Source: Bacillus crepusculi (GTDB lineage: Bacteria; Bacillota; Bacilli; Bacillales; Bacillaceae). From it: a stretch of 64,000 bases of DNA. This document shows, piece by piece, positions 1 to 9,546 of the stretch. The position numbers and the translations under genes are program-made. The notes beneath the pieces were generated by a model. It did no database searches, was not told the DNA's origin, and saw only the letters and a list, made by a program, of their open reading frames with translations. Where the stretch lies: the NCBI RefSeq assembly GCF_014764715.1, contig NZ_JACXXE010000002.1:124001-188000 (forward strand), given 5' to 3'. The first letter of the stretch is position 1; the number at the start of each line of letters is the position of its first letter.

Positions 1-1
1 A

Positions 2-634
2 GAAGATCACGCCATTTTACTCAATTGTGACACCCTTGCCTTTGAATACAGTCCGTTTCAGCAAGAGGGGCTGGCACTTGTGATTGCCAATACAAACAAA
101 AAACGGGCACTGGCAGACTCCAAATACAATGAACGCCGGTCCGAGTGTCAATCTGCTTTAAACGACCTTAGAAAGGAAATCGACATTGCGCATTTATGCG
201 AACTCACCGCGGAAGAATTTGCCGTACATGCCCACATCATTCAAGATGACACGTGCCAAAAACGTGCAAGACATGTGGTAACGGAAAACGAGCGGACCAT
301 GAAAGCAGTAAATTTTCTGAAAGATGATAAAATAAAAGAACTAGGTGCTCTCATGAAAGCCTCTCATCTTTCTTTAAAGAATGATTATGAAGTGACTGGA
401 CTTGAACTAGATGCATTGGCAGAAGCTGCCTGGCGTCATCCGGGGACGATTGGCTCCCGTATGACAGGTGCAGGCTTTGGCGGCTGCACGATCAGCATTG
501 TGAAAGAAGAGCTGCTAGACTCATTTATAGAAGAAACAGGTGCGATTTATCAAGAAAAAACGGGCGTTCAAGCCTCCTTTTACACAGCTGGAATTGGAGG
601 CGGCGCAAGAGAATTAACGAAGGAGGAAGTTTAA
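2..634 (+). CDS. galK: Galactokinase, C-terminal part (gene cut by window edge)
   Basis: The frame is open from base 2 to the stop at 632-634, so only the C-terminal ~210 residues are present. Galactokinase phosphorylates galactose to galactose-1-phosphate, the first Leloir step in the cytosol. The GHMP-kinase signature near the C-terminus is clear: [17 protein letters not shown], the glycine-rich anion-binding loop. The gene overlaps the galE start by one base (TAATG), and the galE ribosome-binding site AAGGAGG lies inside the last codons, so the two are translationally coupled. Followed by galE and galT, the identity is firm. The start codon lies outside the window. Confidence 0.95.
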   Translation, partial: EDHAILLNCDTLAFEYSPFQQEGLALVIANTNKKRALADSKYNERRSECQSALNDLRKEIDIAHLCELTAEEFAVHAHIIQDDTCQKRARHVVTENERTMKAVNFLKDDKIKELGALMKASHLSLKNDYEVTGLELDALAEAAWRHPGTIGSRMTGAGFGGCTISIVKEELLDSFIEETGAIYQEKTGVQASFYTAGIGGGARELTKEEV

Positions 635-1632
635 TGACAATTTTAGTTTGTGGAGGAGCAGGTTTCATTGGCAGCCATGCGGTAGCGGCGCTTTTAGCGA
701 AAGGTGAACAAGTGGTGGTAGTTGATAACTTGCAGACAGGTCATAAAGAAGCTGTTTTGGAGGGAGCTATCTTAGAAGAGGGAGATTTACGAGATCACGC
801 CTTTTTAAGACAGGTGTTTAAAGCGCATCAAATTGAAGCAGTCATGCACTTTGCAGCAGATTCACTTGTCGGTGAGAGTGTGACGGACCCGCTCAAGTAC
901 TATGACAACAACGTCGGCGGGGCAACGGCTTTACTTCAGGTGATGAATGAATTTGATGTGAAACACATCGTATTTTCTTCAACCGCTGCCACGTACGGTG
1001 AGCCAAAGCGTGTGCCGATTGTTGAAACGGATGAAACGAACCCGACAAATCCTTATGGAGAAACAAAACTAGCGATTGAAAAAATGCTGAAGTGGTCTGA
1101 GCAGGCGTATGGTCTGGAGTACGTTGTGCTTCGCTACTTTAATGTAGCCGGTGCTCATACAGAAGGGCTTGTCGGTGAAGATCATCAGCCGGAGACACAT
1201 CTCATTCCGATTATTTTGCAAGTCGCTTTAGGAAAACGTGATCAGATCATGATTTACGGTGATGATTATGAGACAGAGGACGGAACGTGCATCAGAGATT
1301 ACATTCATGTCATGGATTTAGTTGAGGCGCACATTTTAGCAGTTGAGAGGCTGCGCGCTGGAAAGGGAAGTGCGACATATAACTTAGGAAATGGCACTGG
1401 TTTCTCTGTGAAGCAGGTAGTAGAAGCCGCAAGGGAAGTAACGGGGCATGCCATCCCAGCACAGGTAGCGAAAAGACGTGCGGGAGATCCGGCAAAGCTG
1501 ATTGCTTCCTCTGACAAGGCGCTACAAGAATTGGGCTGGAAGCCTCAATATGCAGACCTTCACACGATCATTCAAAGCGCGTGGGATTGGTTCCAGAAGC
1601 ATCCAGAAGGCTACAAAGTGAATCAAGCGTAA
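634..1632 (+). CDS. galE: UDP-glucose 4-epimerase
   Basis: 332 residues, a normal GalE length. This extended short-chain dehydrogenase interconverts UDP-galactose and UDP-glucose with tightly bound NAD in the cytosol. The N-terminal Rossmann motif GGAGFIG is at residues 7-13. The catalytic Ser/Thr region (FSSTAATYG) and the Tyr-x-x-x-Lys pair (YGETK, about residues 141-145) are intact. The ATG at 634 overlaps the galK stop, with AAGGAGG at 620-626. It lies between galK and galT, so the three Leloir enzymes form one operon. Confidence 0.96.
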   Translation: MTILVCGGAGFIGSHAVAALLAKGEQVVVVDNLQTGHKEAVLEGAILEEGDLRDHAFLRQVFKAHQIEAVMHFAADSLVGESVTDPLKYYDNNVGGATALLQVMNEFDVKHIVFSSTAATYGEPKRVPIVETDETNPTNPYGETKLAIEKMLKWSEQAYGLEYVVLRYFNVAGAHTEGLVGEDHQPETHLIPIILQVALGKRDQIMIYGDDYETEDGTCIRDYIHVMDLVEAHILAVERLRAGKGSATYNLGNGTGFSVKQVVEAAREVTGHAIPAQVAKRRAGDPAKLIASSDKALQELGWKPQYADLHTIIQSAWDWFQKHPEGYKVNQA

Positions 1633-1660
1633 CAGGCAGGCAAGAGAGGGGACAGAGGGA

Positions 1661-3184
1661 ATGGCGATTGATATTTTTGAAAAGCTGGAACAGCTGATTC
1701 AATACGGGATGAGTAAAGAGCTGATTACACCACTAGATATCGATTATACGAGAAATCGACTGCTTGAGGTGCTTGGGCTCGATGACGCTGAAGCAAAAGC
1801 GGTCTCAGGAGGCGGCGCGGACCTTGAAGACATCCTAATGCCGATGCTGGATTGGGCAGTTGAAACAGGTCTCATTCCGGAGGGGACGGATACGTATCGT
1901 GATTTACTAGATGCGAAAATCATGGGCTGCTTGGTGGCGCCTCCAAGTGTCGTCTATGCGAAGTTTGAAGAGAAACGACAGCATGAGGGACCAAAGGCCG
2001 CCACAAGCTGGTTCTATGGCATGCAGCAGCATGCACACTATATTCATACAGGCAGAATCGCTAAAAATGTTCAGTGGTTTACAACAACAGATGATGGTGT
2101 GCTGGAAATCACGATTAATCTATCAAAACCAGAAAAGGACCCAAAAGCGATTGCTAAAGCTAAGAAGCTCAGTCAAAAGCAATATCCTCTTTGTCTCCTT
2201 TGTAAAGAAAATGTTGGGTTTGGGGGACGCATCAATCACCCAGCAAGGCAGAATCACCGGATTATCCCTGTGACGCTCACAGACGAATCGTGGTTTCTGC
2301 AATTTTCACCCTATGTGTATTACAACGAACATTGCATCGTGTTCAAGGGTGAACACGAGCCGATGAACATCACAAAAAAGACCTTTGATCGTCTGCTTTC
2401 CTTCATATCTATATACCCGCACTATTTCATTGGATCGAACGCCGACTTGCCTATTGTCGGGGGCAGCATATTAAGTCATGACCATTTTCAAGGCGGTGCG
2501 CATGAATTTCCGATGGCGAAAGCAGAGGTGGAAGACGTCTTCTCTCTCAAAGCGTTCCCAAATGTGAGGGCTGGTATTGTGAAATGGCCAATGTCTGTGA
2601 TTCGTCTTCAAAGTAATGACCGGCAAACGCTCACAGACGCAGCGGACTTTATCTTAAACGAGTGGAAAATGTATTCAGATAAAGAAGTAGGGCTGATCGC
2701 TCATACAGGAGAAACACCGCACAATACCATTACACCGATCGCACGCCGTCATGGGGATGACTATGAATTAGATCTAGTACTGCGTAATAACCGTACAGAC
2801 GAGCGGCACCCAGACGGAATTTTCCACCCGCACGAAGAAGTTCACCATATTAAAAAAGAGAATATCGGCTTAATTGAAGTGATGGGGCTTGCCGTCCTTC
2901 CTGGCAGATTAGCAGAGGAATTAAGTGAGTTAAAAGCGGTGCTACTCTCCAAAAAGCCTCTTGAAGAAATGAAAGCCCGTCCTGCAATCACGAAGCACGA
3001 AGCATGGGCGAAGCGTCTGCTTGAAGAGAACACCTTCACAGAGGACAATACAGAAGCTATTTTACAAAAAGAAATCGGCTATATTTTCTCTCGTATTCTC
3101 GCGCAGGCAGGTGTGTTTAAAAGAACTGAGCAAGGGAAAAAAGCTTTTAAACGTTTCATTCAAACACTCAATACAGGCAGGTGA
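1661..3184 (+). CDS. galT: Galactose-1-phosphate uridylyltransferase, class II
   Basis: 507 residues, typical of the long Firmicute (class II) GalT and not the ~350-residue enterobacterial form. It exchanges UMP between UDP-glucose and galactose-1-phosphate. The segment GGSILSHDHFQGG holds the His-x-His active-site motif. Other conserved stretches are CPLCKENVGF-like (LCLLCKENVGFGGR) and HEEVHHIKKENIGLIEVMG. The start ATG at 1661 follows an AGAGAGGGGACAGAGGG purine run. It lies 28 bp after galE and 4 bp before the next gene, so it belongs to the gal operon. Confidence 0.95.
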   Translation: MAIDIFEKLEQLIQYGMSKELITPLDIDYTRNRLLEVLGLDDAEAKAVSGGGADLEDILMPMLDWAVETGLIPEGTDTYRDLLDAKIMGCLVAPPSVVYAKFEEKRQHEGPKAATSWFYGMQQHAHYIHTGRIAKNVQWFTTTDDGVLEITINLSKPEKDPKAIAKAKKLSQKQYPLCLLCKENVGFGGRINHPARQNHRIIPVTLTDESWFLQFSPYVYYNEHCIVFKGEHEPMNITKKTFDRLLSFISIYPHYFIGSNADLPIVGGSILSHDHFQGGAHEFPMAKAEVEDVFSLKAFPNVRAGIVKWPMSVIRLQSNDRQTLTDAADFILNEWKMYSDKEVGLIAHTGETPHNTITPIARRHGDDYELDLVLRNNRTDERHPDGIFHPHEEVHHIKKENIGLIEVMGLAVLPGRLAEELSELKAVLLSKKPLEEMKARPAITKHEAWAKRLLEENTFTEDNTEAILQKEIGYIFSRILAQAGVFKRTEQGKKAFKRFIQTLNTGR

Positions 3185-3188
3185 TTAG

Positions 3189-4271
3189 ATGATTGAACAG
3201 GTAAGAGCCTTAATGGAAGAGAAACAACTCGATGGTGTCCTGATTCGAAAGAGAAATAACTTCTCTTGGCTGACAGGAGGAAGAAGGAATCATATTGTTT
3301 TAAACACGCCAGAGGGTGTGTGTCAGCTGCTCGTATTAAAAGACGACATGATCCTCATTGTGAATCAAATGGAAGAAAAGCGGATCATTGAAGAAGAAAT
3401 GGCGTATTTCGACCATCCGTACCAAGTAGTTACAATGGATTGGTATGAGGATGATGCGCCCTACATTCACAACCTCACGAACGGCAAACGAATAGGGTCA
3501 GACATTCAATTGGAAGGGTTTGAGTGGATCGAGCCAGATTTGTCACACATTCGATCGATCCTTTCGGCATCACAGCTCAGCCAATATGAAACCCTTTGCC
3601 ATGAAACAGCTGTTATTGTAGAAAGTGTCTGTAAAGAAATTGTTCCAGGACAGACGGAGCACGAAATCGCTTCGCTTGCGGCTCAAAAAGCGACCGCGCA
3701 GGGAATGACGATTGAAGTACTGCTTGTGGCAACAGACGACCGGATTCATCAATACCGTCATCCAATTCCAACAGACAAAGCACTTCAAAAGCATGCGCTT
3801 GTTGTCCTTTGTGCAGAACGGCACGGCCTCGTGGCGAATGTCACAAGATCCGTTTACTTTGGGCAGCTTCCGAAGGAGCTTGAAGAAAACAAGGAACGTC
3901 TTGCGCGGATTGACACAGTGATGAATGCGGCCACCCGTCCCGGGAAAACCATTGGAGATGTACTGAAAGCAGGCATTGCTCAGTACGAAAAAGAGGGCTT
4001 CCCTGATAGCTGGAAAAAGCTTCATCAAGGGGGAAAAACGGGCTTTGTATCTAGAGAAATCATTGCAGTTCCTTCATCGAAGGAAGAAATTCAGCTGTAT
4101 CAAGTGTTCACCTGGAATCCTTCATTGCCTGGACTGAAATCAGAGGATACGATGGTCGTAGAGAAAGAGAAGAATCGCTTTTTAACCTATACGGGCAAGT
4201 GGACGTACATTGACATCGAACATGAAGGGGACATTTATAGACGACCTGACATCTTGGTAAGAGATGAATAA
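3189..4271 (+). CDS. M24 (aminopeptidase P-like) protein, probably without catalytic metal site
   Basis: 360 residues. The N-terminal half resembles the creatinase/prolidase N-domain (MEEKQLDGVLIRKRNNFSWLTGG). The C-terminal half has the pita-bread layout: an EIASLAAQKATAQGM-like helix region, then an HQGGKTGF segment in place of the usual H-x-GH-x-xG. Family members normally carry two Asp, a His and two Glu as dinuclear metal ligands. Here the D-x-G-x-x-x-x-GY-x-(S/A)-D-x-TR block reads LCAERHGLVANVTRSVYFG, lacking the Asp residues, and the E-P glutamate site reads NPSLPGL. A peptidase role is therefore doubtful. It is the last gene of the gal operon, 4 bp after galT. Its substrate is unknown; it could be a binding or regulatory protein. 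Confidence 0.75.
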   Translation: MIEQVRALMEEKQLDGVLIRKRNNFSWLTGGRRNHIVLNTPEGVCQLLVLKDDMILIVNQMEEKRIIEEEMAYFDHPYQVVTMDWYEDDAPYIHNLTNGKRIGSDIQLEGFEWIEPDLSHIRSILSASQLSQYETLCHETAVIVESVCKEIVPGQTEHEIASLAAQKATAQGMTIEVLLVATDDRIHQYRHPIPTDKALQKHALVVLCAERHGLVANVTRSVYFGQLPKELEENKERLARIDTVMNAATRPGKTIGDVLKAGIAQYEKEGFPDSWKKLHQGGKTGFVSREIIAVPSSKEEIQLYQVFTWNPSLPGLKSEDTMVVEKEKNRFLTYTGKWTYIDIEHEGDIYRRPDILVRDE

Positions 4272-4281
4272 ATGCAGAATG

Positions 4282-4302
4282 CCGGCGATCAGCCGGTTTT
4301 TT
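4282..4302 (+). terminator. Rho-independent terminator of the gal operon
   Basis: Stem CCGGC (4282-4286) / GCCGG (4292-4296) with a 5-base loop, followed by six T. It lies directly after the last gal-operon gene. Confidence 0.8.
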
Positions 4303-4776
4303 GCTGGAAGTCTTTAGTGAGATTCCACCCATTTATCAGCGTTACCAATTCTTACAGCGCACAGGCTGAGGATCGGCACTTTCTTTTCTTGTCAACTTGC
4401 GTTAAAATGAGTAAGGTTTTTGTTAAATGTGGGGATGCCTATAATGAAATTGTTTACCTAGATAAAATTTCATTAAGTTAAATTGAAATTTGACCAAACT
4501 TTTTTATTGTGGTAAACCTAAATTTGACAAAGTTCTTGATTGTTTGTCCTTTGCCTTCAACTCTCAACTTTTCAAATTCCTAGAAATTTATTGTGTGTGC
4601 AATAATATAAATTTATGGCGAATTTATGACATTTCAATAGAAATCTGTTGAAAAATAAATGAACTTTTGAAAAAAGGGAAGCTAACTCCAACAGATTTTG
4701 ATAGCATTACAAAGGGAAGAAAAGTTTTCGAAGGCAGATGGCTTTTCACAATTATTCAGCAATTTATACATTATCT
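4303..4776 (+). other. Long AT-rich intergenic region upstream of qoxA
   Basis: About 470 bp without a supported gene. It must contain the qox promoter and leader. A TTGACA at 4524-4529 has no good -10 at the right distance, and several AT-rich -10-like words occur, so I do not assign a promoter. No convincing RNA structure was recognised by eye. Confidence 0.5.
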
Positions 4777-4787
4777 AAGGAAGGATG

Positions 4788-5744
4788 GTGATCTTCTTGT
4801 TCAGAGCCATTAAACCTATGCTTTTATTAGCGATGCTCGTGAGCGTGTTTGTATTAGGAGGTTGCAGCAATATCGCTGTTTTAGACCCTAAAGGTCCAGT
4901 CGCAGCACAGCAAAAAGACTTAATCCTTTTATCTATTGGATTTATGCTCTTTATCGTTGGCGCGGTATTTGTTCTCTTTACCATCATTTTGGTTAAATAC
5001 CGTGAGCGTAAGGACGTTGGAAACGCCTCTTATAATCCAGAAATTCACGGGAATACGCTTCTAGAAGTTATCTGGACAGTGATCCCAATATTAATCGTTG
5101 CTGCCCTTTCGATTCCAACTGTAAAAACCATTTACTCTTTGGAAGAGGCGCCTCAAGCAACAAGTCATAAAGATCCACTTGTCGTTTATGCTACAGCAGT
5201 TGATTGGAAATGGATCTTCAGCTATCCAGAGGAAAATATTGAAACAGTGAACTACTTAAACATTCCAAAAGATCAGCCGATTTTATTCAAAATCACTTCC
5301 GCTGATACAATGGCATCACTATGGATTCCGCGTCTAGGTGGACAAAAGTATGCGATGGCTGGAATGGAAATGGAACAGTACCTCCAAGCTGATGAAGTCG
5401 GGACTTATGAAGGTCGAAATTCAAACTTTACAGGTGAAGGACTGGCACAGCAGAAATTCAAAGTCAATGCGATGACGCAGTCTGACTATGAAAAGTGGGT
5501 CAAGAAAACGAAAAAAGAAGCACCAAAGCTAACGAAGAAAACGTATGATTATTTAATGCTGCCTGATGCTGCTGATGTGCAGACATTCTCTTCAACTCAT
5601 CTATCTTTTGCTAAACATGGCGAGGATGCAGAATACGTACTTCAGGCACGCAAACGCCTCGGTTATCAAGCAGTTTCACCACATTCGAAAACAGATCCGT
5701 TTGAGAATGTGAAGGGCTATCAGAGAAAACTAGATAATGAATAA
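4788..5744 (+). CDS. qoxA: Cytochrome aa3-600 quinol oxidase subunit II
   Basis: About 318 residues. Subunit II of the aa3-type menaquinol oxidase, which passes electrons to the haem-copper centre in the cell membrane. It has a lipoprotein signal with lipobox VLGGC (Cys about residue 25), then two transmembrane helices (LILLSIGFMLFIVGAVFVLF and LLEVIWTVIPILIVAALSI) and an external cupredoxin-like domain. The Cu-A cysteines of cytochrome c oxidases are absent, as expected for a quinol oxidase. The GTG at 4788 is preferred because the product then begins like B. subtilis QoxA (MIFLFRA). An ATG at 4785 is directly adjacent to AAGGAAGG (4777-4784) and would add one residue. First gene of qoxABCD. 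Confidence 0.95.
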   Translation: MIFLFRAIKPMLLLAMLVSVFVLGGCSNIAVLDPKGPVAAQQKDLILLSIGFMLFIVGAVFVLFTIILVKYRERKDVGNASYNPEIHGNTLLEVIWTVIPILIVAALSIPTVKTIYSLEEAPQATSHKDPLVVYATAVDWKWIFSYPEENIETVNYLNIPKDQPILFKITSADTMASLWIPRLGGQKYAMAGMEMEQYLQADEVGTYEGRNSNFTGEGLAQQKFKVNAMTQSDYEKWVKKTKKEAPKLTKKTYDYLMLPDAADVQTFSSTHLSFAKHGEDAEYVLQARKRLGYQAVSPHSKTDPFENVKGYQRKLDNE

Positions 5745-5770
5745 TATGATGAAGAAAGGAGGAGGCCGTT

Positions 5771-7729
5771 ATGCAATTAAAATGGGATGAGTTTTTTGTA
5801 ACTGGAGACCCATTAATTCTTGGTGCGCAGATTTCTATCGCTCTTACTTCCATTGCCATCGTGTTTGTTTTAACCTACTTCAAAAAGTGGAAATGGCTTT
5901 GGAAAGAATGGCTGACATCAGTTGATCATAAAAAGCTTGGAATCATGTATATCCTTGCTGCTGTGGTTATGTTCTTCCGCGGTGGGGTAGACGGACTGAT
6001 GATGCGTGCGCAGCTGGCGCTTCCTAATAATACGTTTTTAGATGCAAACCACTATAATGAAATATTCACAACGCATGGTACGATCATGATTTTATTCATG
6101 GCGATGCCATTCTTAATTGGATTAATCAACGTCGTTGTTCCTCTTCAAATTGGTGCACGTGACGTTGCATTCCCGTATTTGAACAACTTGAGCTTCTGGA
6201 CATTCATGGTCGGAGCTATGCTGTTCAACATTTCCTTCGTTATTGGAGGATCACCAAGTGCAGGCTGGACGAGTTACATGCCGCTCGCCGGAAATGATTT
6301 CTCACCAGGACCTGGACAGAACTACTACTTGCTCGGGCTCCAAATTGCAGGTATTGGTACACTAATGACAGGTATTAACTTCATGGTGACCATCTTAAAA
6401 ATGCGTACAAAAGGTATGACACTAATGCGTATGCCGATGTTTACATGGACAACATTGATCACGTCTGTCATTATCGTTTTCGCATTCCCTGTCTTAACAG
6501 TTGCTTTAGCACTTATGACATTCGATCGTTTATTCGGTTCTGCATTCTTTACACTCGAAGCAGGCGGTATGCCAATGCTTTGGGCGAACCTTTTCTGGAT
6601 TTGGGGACATCCTGAGGTATATATCGTGATCCTGCCGGCTTTCGGTATTTTCTCAGAAATCTTTGCGACGTTCTCAAGAAAACAGTTGTTTGGTTACAAA
6701 GCGATGGTTGTATCGATTGTGGCAATTTCTGTTCTTAGTTTCCTTGTGTGGGTTCACCACTTCTTTACAATGGGGAACAGTGCAGCGGTTAACTCATTCT
6801 TCTCGATCACAACAATGGCGATTTCTGTACCAACAGGTGTAAAAATCTTTAACTGGCTCTTTACAATGTATCGAGGCCGGATCAGCTTTACATCCCCAAT
6901 GCTTTGGGCACTTGGTTTCATCCCGAACTTCGTAATCGGTGGTGTGACTGGGGTTATGCTTGCGATGGCAGCTGCGGATTACCAGTACCATAACACGTAC
7001 TTCTTAGTATCCCACTTCCACTATGTATTAATTGCAGGTACTGTATTTGCTTGTTTTGCTGGTCTTGTTTTCTACTATCCAAAAATGTTTGGTTATAAAT
7101 TAAACGAAAAAATTGGTAGATGGTTCTTCTGGGTGTTCATGATTGGGTTCAACATCTGTTTCTTCCCGCAGTACTTCTTAGGACTGCAAGGAATGCCAAG
7201 ACGTATTTATACGTATGGACCAGAAGATGGCTGGACTGCACTAAACTTTATTTCAACAATTGGTGCATTCATGATGGGTATCGGATTCATCATCCTTTGC
7301 TATAACATTTACTACAGCTGGAGACACGCGAAACGTGAAGTGTCTGGAGACAGCTGGGGAGAAGGACGTACACTTGAATGGGCGACATCTTCTGCAATTC
7401 CGCCGCATTATAACTTTGCAGCACTTCCAGAAGTGACGACACCAGATGCATTCCATCATTGGAAGCAAAACAATGTTGACGTTCATCCTGAAAAAGAATT
7501 CAAGAAAATTCACATGCCGCACAATTCAGGCAGACCGCTGATCATGTCTGCATTCTTCGGACTTGGTGCATTCGGTCTTGTATTTGAATGGTACTGGATT
7601 GGCGTTATCGGCTTAATAGGTGTATTCGCAACAATGATTTTACGTTCATTTGAATATGATGATGGCTACTATATTCCTGTTGAAGAAGTGATTGAAACAG
7701 AGAAAAAGAATAAGGAGGCGCAGAAGTAA
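5771..7729 (+). CDS. qoxB: Cytochrome aa3-600 quinol oxidase subunit I
   Basis: 652 residues with at least 13 hydrophobic segments. This is the catalytic subunit carrying haem a and the haem a3-CuB centre; it reduces O2 to water and pumps protons. Diagnostic motifs are [17 protein letters not shown] (CuB His and cross-linked Tyr region), WVHHFF (CuB His pair) and [10 protein letters not shown] (haem His ligands). GGAGGCCGT precedes the ATG at 5771. Its stop overlaps the qoxC start by one base (TAATG), so the subunits are co-translated. Confidence 0.97.
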   Translation: MQLKWDEFFVTGDPLILGAQISIALTSIAIVFVLTYFKKWKWLWKEWLTSVDHKKLGIMYILAAVVMFFRGGVDGLMMRAQLALPNNTFLDANHYNEIFTTHGTIMILFMAMPFLIGLINVVVPLQIGARDVAFPYLNNLSFWTFMVGAMLFNISFVIGGSPSAGWTSYMPLAGNDFSPGPGQNYYLLGLQIAGIGTLMTGINFMVTILKMRTKGMTLMRMPMFTWTTLITSVIIVFAFPVLTVALALMTFDRLFGSAFFTLEAGGMPMLWANLFWIWGHPEVYIVILPAFGIFSEIFATFSRKQLFGYKAMVVSIVAISVLSFLVWVHHFFTMGNSAAVNSFFSITTMAISVPTGVKIFNWLFTMYRGRISFTSPMLWALGFIPNFVIGGVTGVMLAMAAADYQYHNTYFLVSHFHYVLIAGTVFACFAGLVFYYPKMFGYKLNEKIGRWFFWVFMIGFNICFFPQYFLGLQGMPRRIYTYGPEDGWTALNFISTIGAFMMGIGFIILCYNIYYSWRHAKREVSGDSWGEGRTLEWATSSAIPPHYNFAALPEVTTPDAFHHWKQNNVDVHPEKEFKKIHMPHNSGRPLIMSAFFGLGAFGLVFEWYWIGVIGLIGVFATMILRSFEYDDGYYIPVEEVIETEKKNKEAQK

Positions 7730-8346
7730 TGGGACATAATGATAGCAGCTATGCAAATGCACCGCTTGAATATCAGTCTGAAACAGGACGTTTAAACATC
7801 CTTGGTTTCTGGATATTCCTTGGCGCGGAAATCGTGTTATTCTCAACACTTTTTGCGACCTACTTTGTTCTTCATGGCAGAACAGCTGGCGGCATTTTAC
7901 CAGCTGAGCTATTTGATATGAAGCTTGTATTGATCATGACATTCCTGCTATTAGTTAGTTCATTTACATGTGGGATTGCCGTTCATGAAATGCGTCGTGG
8001 AAATACAAAAGGGGTTGTCATTTGGACAATTCTCACACTGCTTCTAGGTGCAGGTTTCGTTGGTTTTGAGATTTACGAATTCATTCATTATGTACATGAG
8101 GGCGCTAGTCTTCATACAAGTGCATACTGGTCTGCATTCTTTGTTCTTTTAGGAACTCACGGATTACACGTATCCATTGGTATCTTCTGGATTACGGGCA
8201 TCTTGTTCCAAATTAAAAAACGTGGATTAACACCACAAACAGCAGCGAAGATCTTTATCTCAAGTCTATACTGGCATTTCCTTGATGTTGTATGGATTTT
8301 CATCTTCACAGCTGTGTACTTGATCGGATTAGGGGGGCTTTTGTGA
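7729..8346 (+). CDS. qoxC: Cytochrome aa3-600 quinol oxidase subunit III
   Basis: 205 residues with five predicted membrane helices. Subunit III is non-catalytic but needed for stable proton-pumping oxidase. The sequence WIFLGAEIVLFSTLFATYFVLHG and the C-terminal WHFLDVVWIFIFTAVYL are typical of the cytochrome c oxidase subunit III family. It overlaps qoxB by one base and is 1 bp from qoxD, so it lies inside the qox operon. Confidence 0.96.
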   Translation: MGHNDSSYANAPLEYQSETGRLNILGFWIFLGAEIVLFSTLFATYFVLHGRTAGGILPAELFDMKLVLIMTFLLLVSSFTCGIAVHEMRRGNTKGVVIWTILTLLLGAGFVGFEIYEFIHYVHEGASLHTSAYWSAFFVLLGTHGLHVSIGIFWITGILFQIKKRGLTPQTAAKIFISSLYWHFLDVVWIFIFTAVYLIGLGGLL

Positions 8347-8347
8347 T

Positions 8348-8728
8348 ATGGCTGGAAAAACACATTCCTCAGCAGAGCACGAACACTTCCCTTGGAAACA
8401 CGTAGTCGGCTTCATTCTCTCCATTGTGCTAACCATCTTAGCATTCTGGATTGCTATCGGAGCTGAAATTGGCAGTTCCGCAAAACTATGGATTATCTTT
8501 GGTTTTGCCTTCATTCAAGCATTCTTGCAGCTGTTCATGTTTATGCACATGACAGAGAGTGAGAACGGGACTGTTCAAGTCGGAAATACTTTGTTTGGTC
8601 TGTTCTGTGCGATCATTTTCGTCATCGGGTCTGTTTGGATCTTCGCGGCTCACTACAGCCACGGAGAGAACAGCAAAGACGGTTATTCACCATCTGCGCC
8701 AAAGCAGTCTGAGCATTCAGATCAATAA
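8348..8728 (+). CDS. qoxD: Cytochrome aa3-600 quinol oxidase subunit IV
   Basis: 126 residues with three membrane helices (about residues 17-37, 45-65 and 77-100) and a hydrophilic C-terminal tail. This small subunit assists assembly of the CuB site in the family. FIQAFLQLFMFMHM is the typical subunit IV core. Last gene of the operon; a strong terminator follows at once. Confidence 0.95.
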   Translation: MAGKTHSSAEHEHFPWKHVVGFILSIVLTILAFWIAIGAEIGSSAKLWIIFGFAFIQAFLQLFMFMHMTESENGTVQVGNTLFGLFCAIIFVIGSVWIFAAHYSHGENSKDGYSPSAPKQSEHSDQ

Positions 8729-8770
8729 TAAAAAAACCACTCATCTCCTGAAGATGAGTGGTTTTTATCA
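8729..8770 (+). terminator. Terminator of qoxABCD
   Basis: Inverted repeat AAACCACTCATCT / AGATGAGTGGTTT around a short CCTGA loop, followed by further T residues. Its T-rich/A-rich flanks would allow function for the convergent ywcE as well. Confidence 0.85.
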
Positions 8771-8806
8771 TGATAGTGGTAACGCTTCCAATAGGTGGTA
8801 CGATAT

Positions 8807-9070
8807 TTACCTGCTGCTGAATCTTTTGCGAATGAATGGAAGTCCATAGATGAGGAACGCTGCAATGTGAGCCAGAATCACGTTAATGGCAAAGAATGCG
8901 ATCATGAAGGTATGTCCTGCTGGAGATAAACTGCTTGTCATGTAAAGACCGAAGAAAATCCACATAATCATGATGGGTGGAATAGATGCTAATGCAATCT
9001 TTCTGTTTTCCAACCATAAAAACAGGGGTGTAGCTGTTGCAATACATAGGTACGCAAAGAACATATCCAT
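8807..9070 (-). CDS. ywcE: Spore morphogenesis/germination membrane protein YwcE
   Basis: 87 residues with three hydrophobic helices, holin-like. In B. subtilis YwcE is a mother-cell membrane protein needed for normal spore coat/cortex structure and germination. I choose the ATG at 9070 (product starts MDMFFAYL) because AAGGAG lies 9 bases upstream and the length then equals the B. subtilis protein. An in-frame TTG at 9079 touches the ribosome site and is unlikely. It sits between qoxD and rodA as in B. subtilis, convergent with the qox operon. Confidence 0.9.
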   Translation of the reverse strand: MDMFFAYLCIATATPLFLWLENRKIALASIPPIMIMWIFFGLYMTSSLSPAGHTFMIAFFAINVILAHIAAFLIYGLPFIRKRFSSR

Positions 9071-9170
9071 CGTATCCAACTCCTTTGTAAGTTGATGTTC
9101 AAATCAAATGAGAGGTCAGGATGCAATTGTGTCTGTTTTTAGGAGATATTGTGAACATTTTGTTACAGAT

Positions 9171-9198
9171 ATTATACCACAATTGACTTTGAAGTAAA
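9171..9198 (-). promoter_or_regulatory. Possible sigma-A promoter for ywcE
   Basis: On the minus strand TTTACT (9193-9198) and TATAAT (9171-9176) are separated by 16 bases, about 100 bp upstream of the ywcE start. In B. subtilis ywcE is developmentally controlled, so this may not be the only promoter. Confidence 0.4.
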
Positions 9199-9476
9199 CT
9201 CAATAATTGGAAAATGGGCCTTCTTCCGTAGAAAATGGTTTTTTCCTCATTCCTCAGTACATCTTATGCTGGCTTGATGTTTGCTTGTCATATCGCCACA
9301 AAGGTCATTGAATTTTCCCCTTAAAATCTGTAAAATAATCTTTTTAAAGGACTTGTGATCGGTTCAAATGAAAGAGTGGAAAGGAATTTTTTCCTATTGT
9401 TAGGATGAAAAGTGTTTCATTTTTTGAAAAATGAATGGAACCTTTCGGATATATCTTCCGTCATATTTAAGGTGAG
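9199..9476. other. Intergenic region between ywcE and rodA
   Basis: AT-rich, no supported gene. Apart from the two candidate promoters listed separately I see no clear structure in it. Confidence 0.5.
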
Positions 9477-9505
9477 TTGCTTTTATGAAAATTTCAATCT
9501 AATAT
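9477..9505 (+). promoter_or_regulatory. Possible promoter of rodA
   Basis: TTGCTT (9477-9482) and TAATAT (9500-9505) with a 17-base spacer, about 40 bp upstream of the rodA start. The boxes are imperfect but the spacing is ideal. Confidence 0.4.
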
Positions 9506-9546
9506 AAATAAGGGCTTTTATGTTTTGTAATAAGGGTGGTTAGTTC

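Noticed and set aside
3570..4028. 152-codon minus-strand open frame inside the M24-like gene
   Set aside because: Shadow of the plus-strand gene; no ribosome site and no domain.
4524..4553. TTGACA as the qox promoter
   Set aside because: No acceptable -10 at 16-18 bases.
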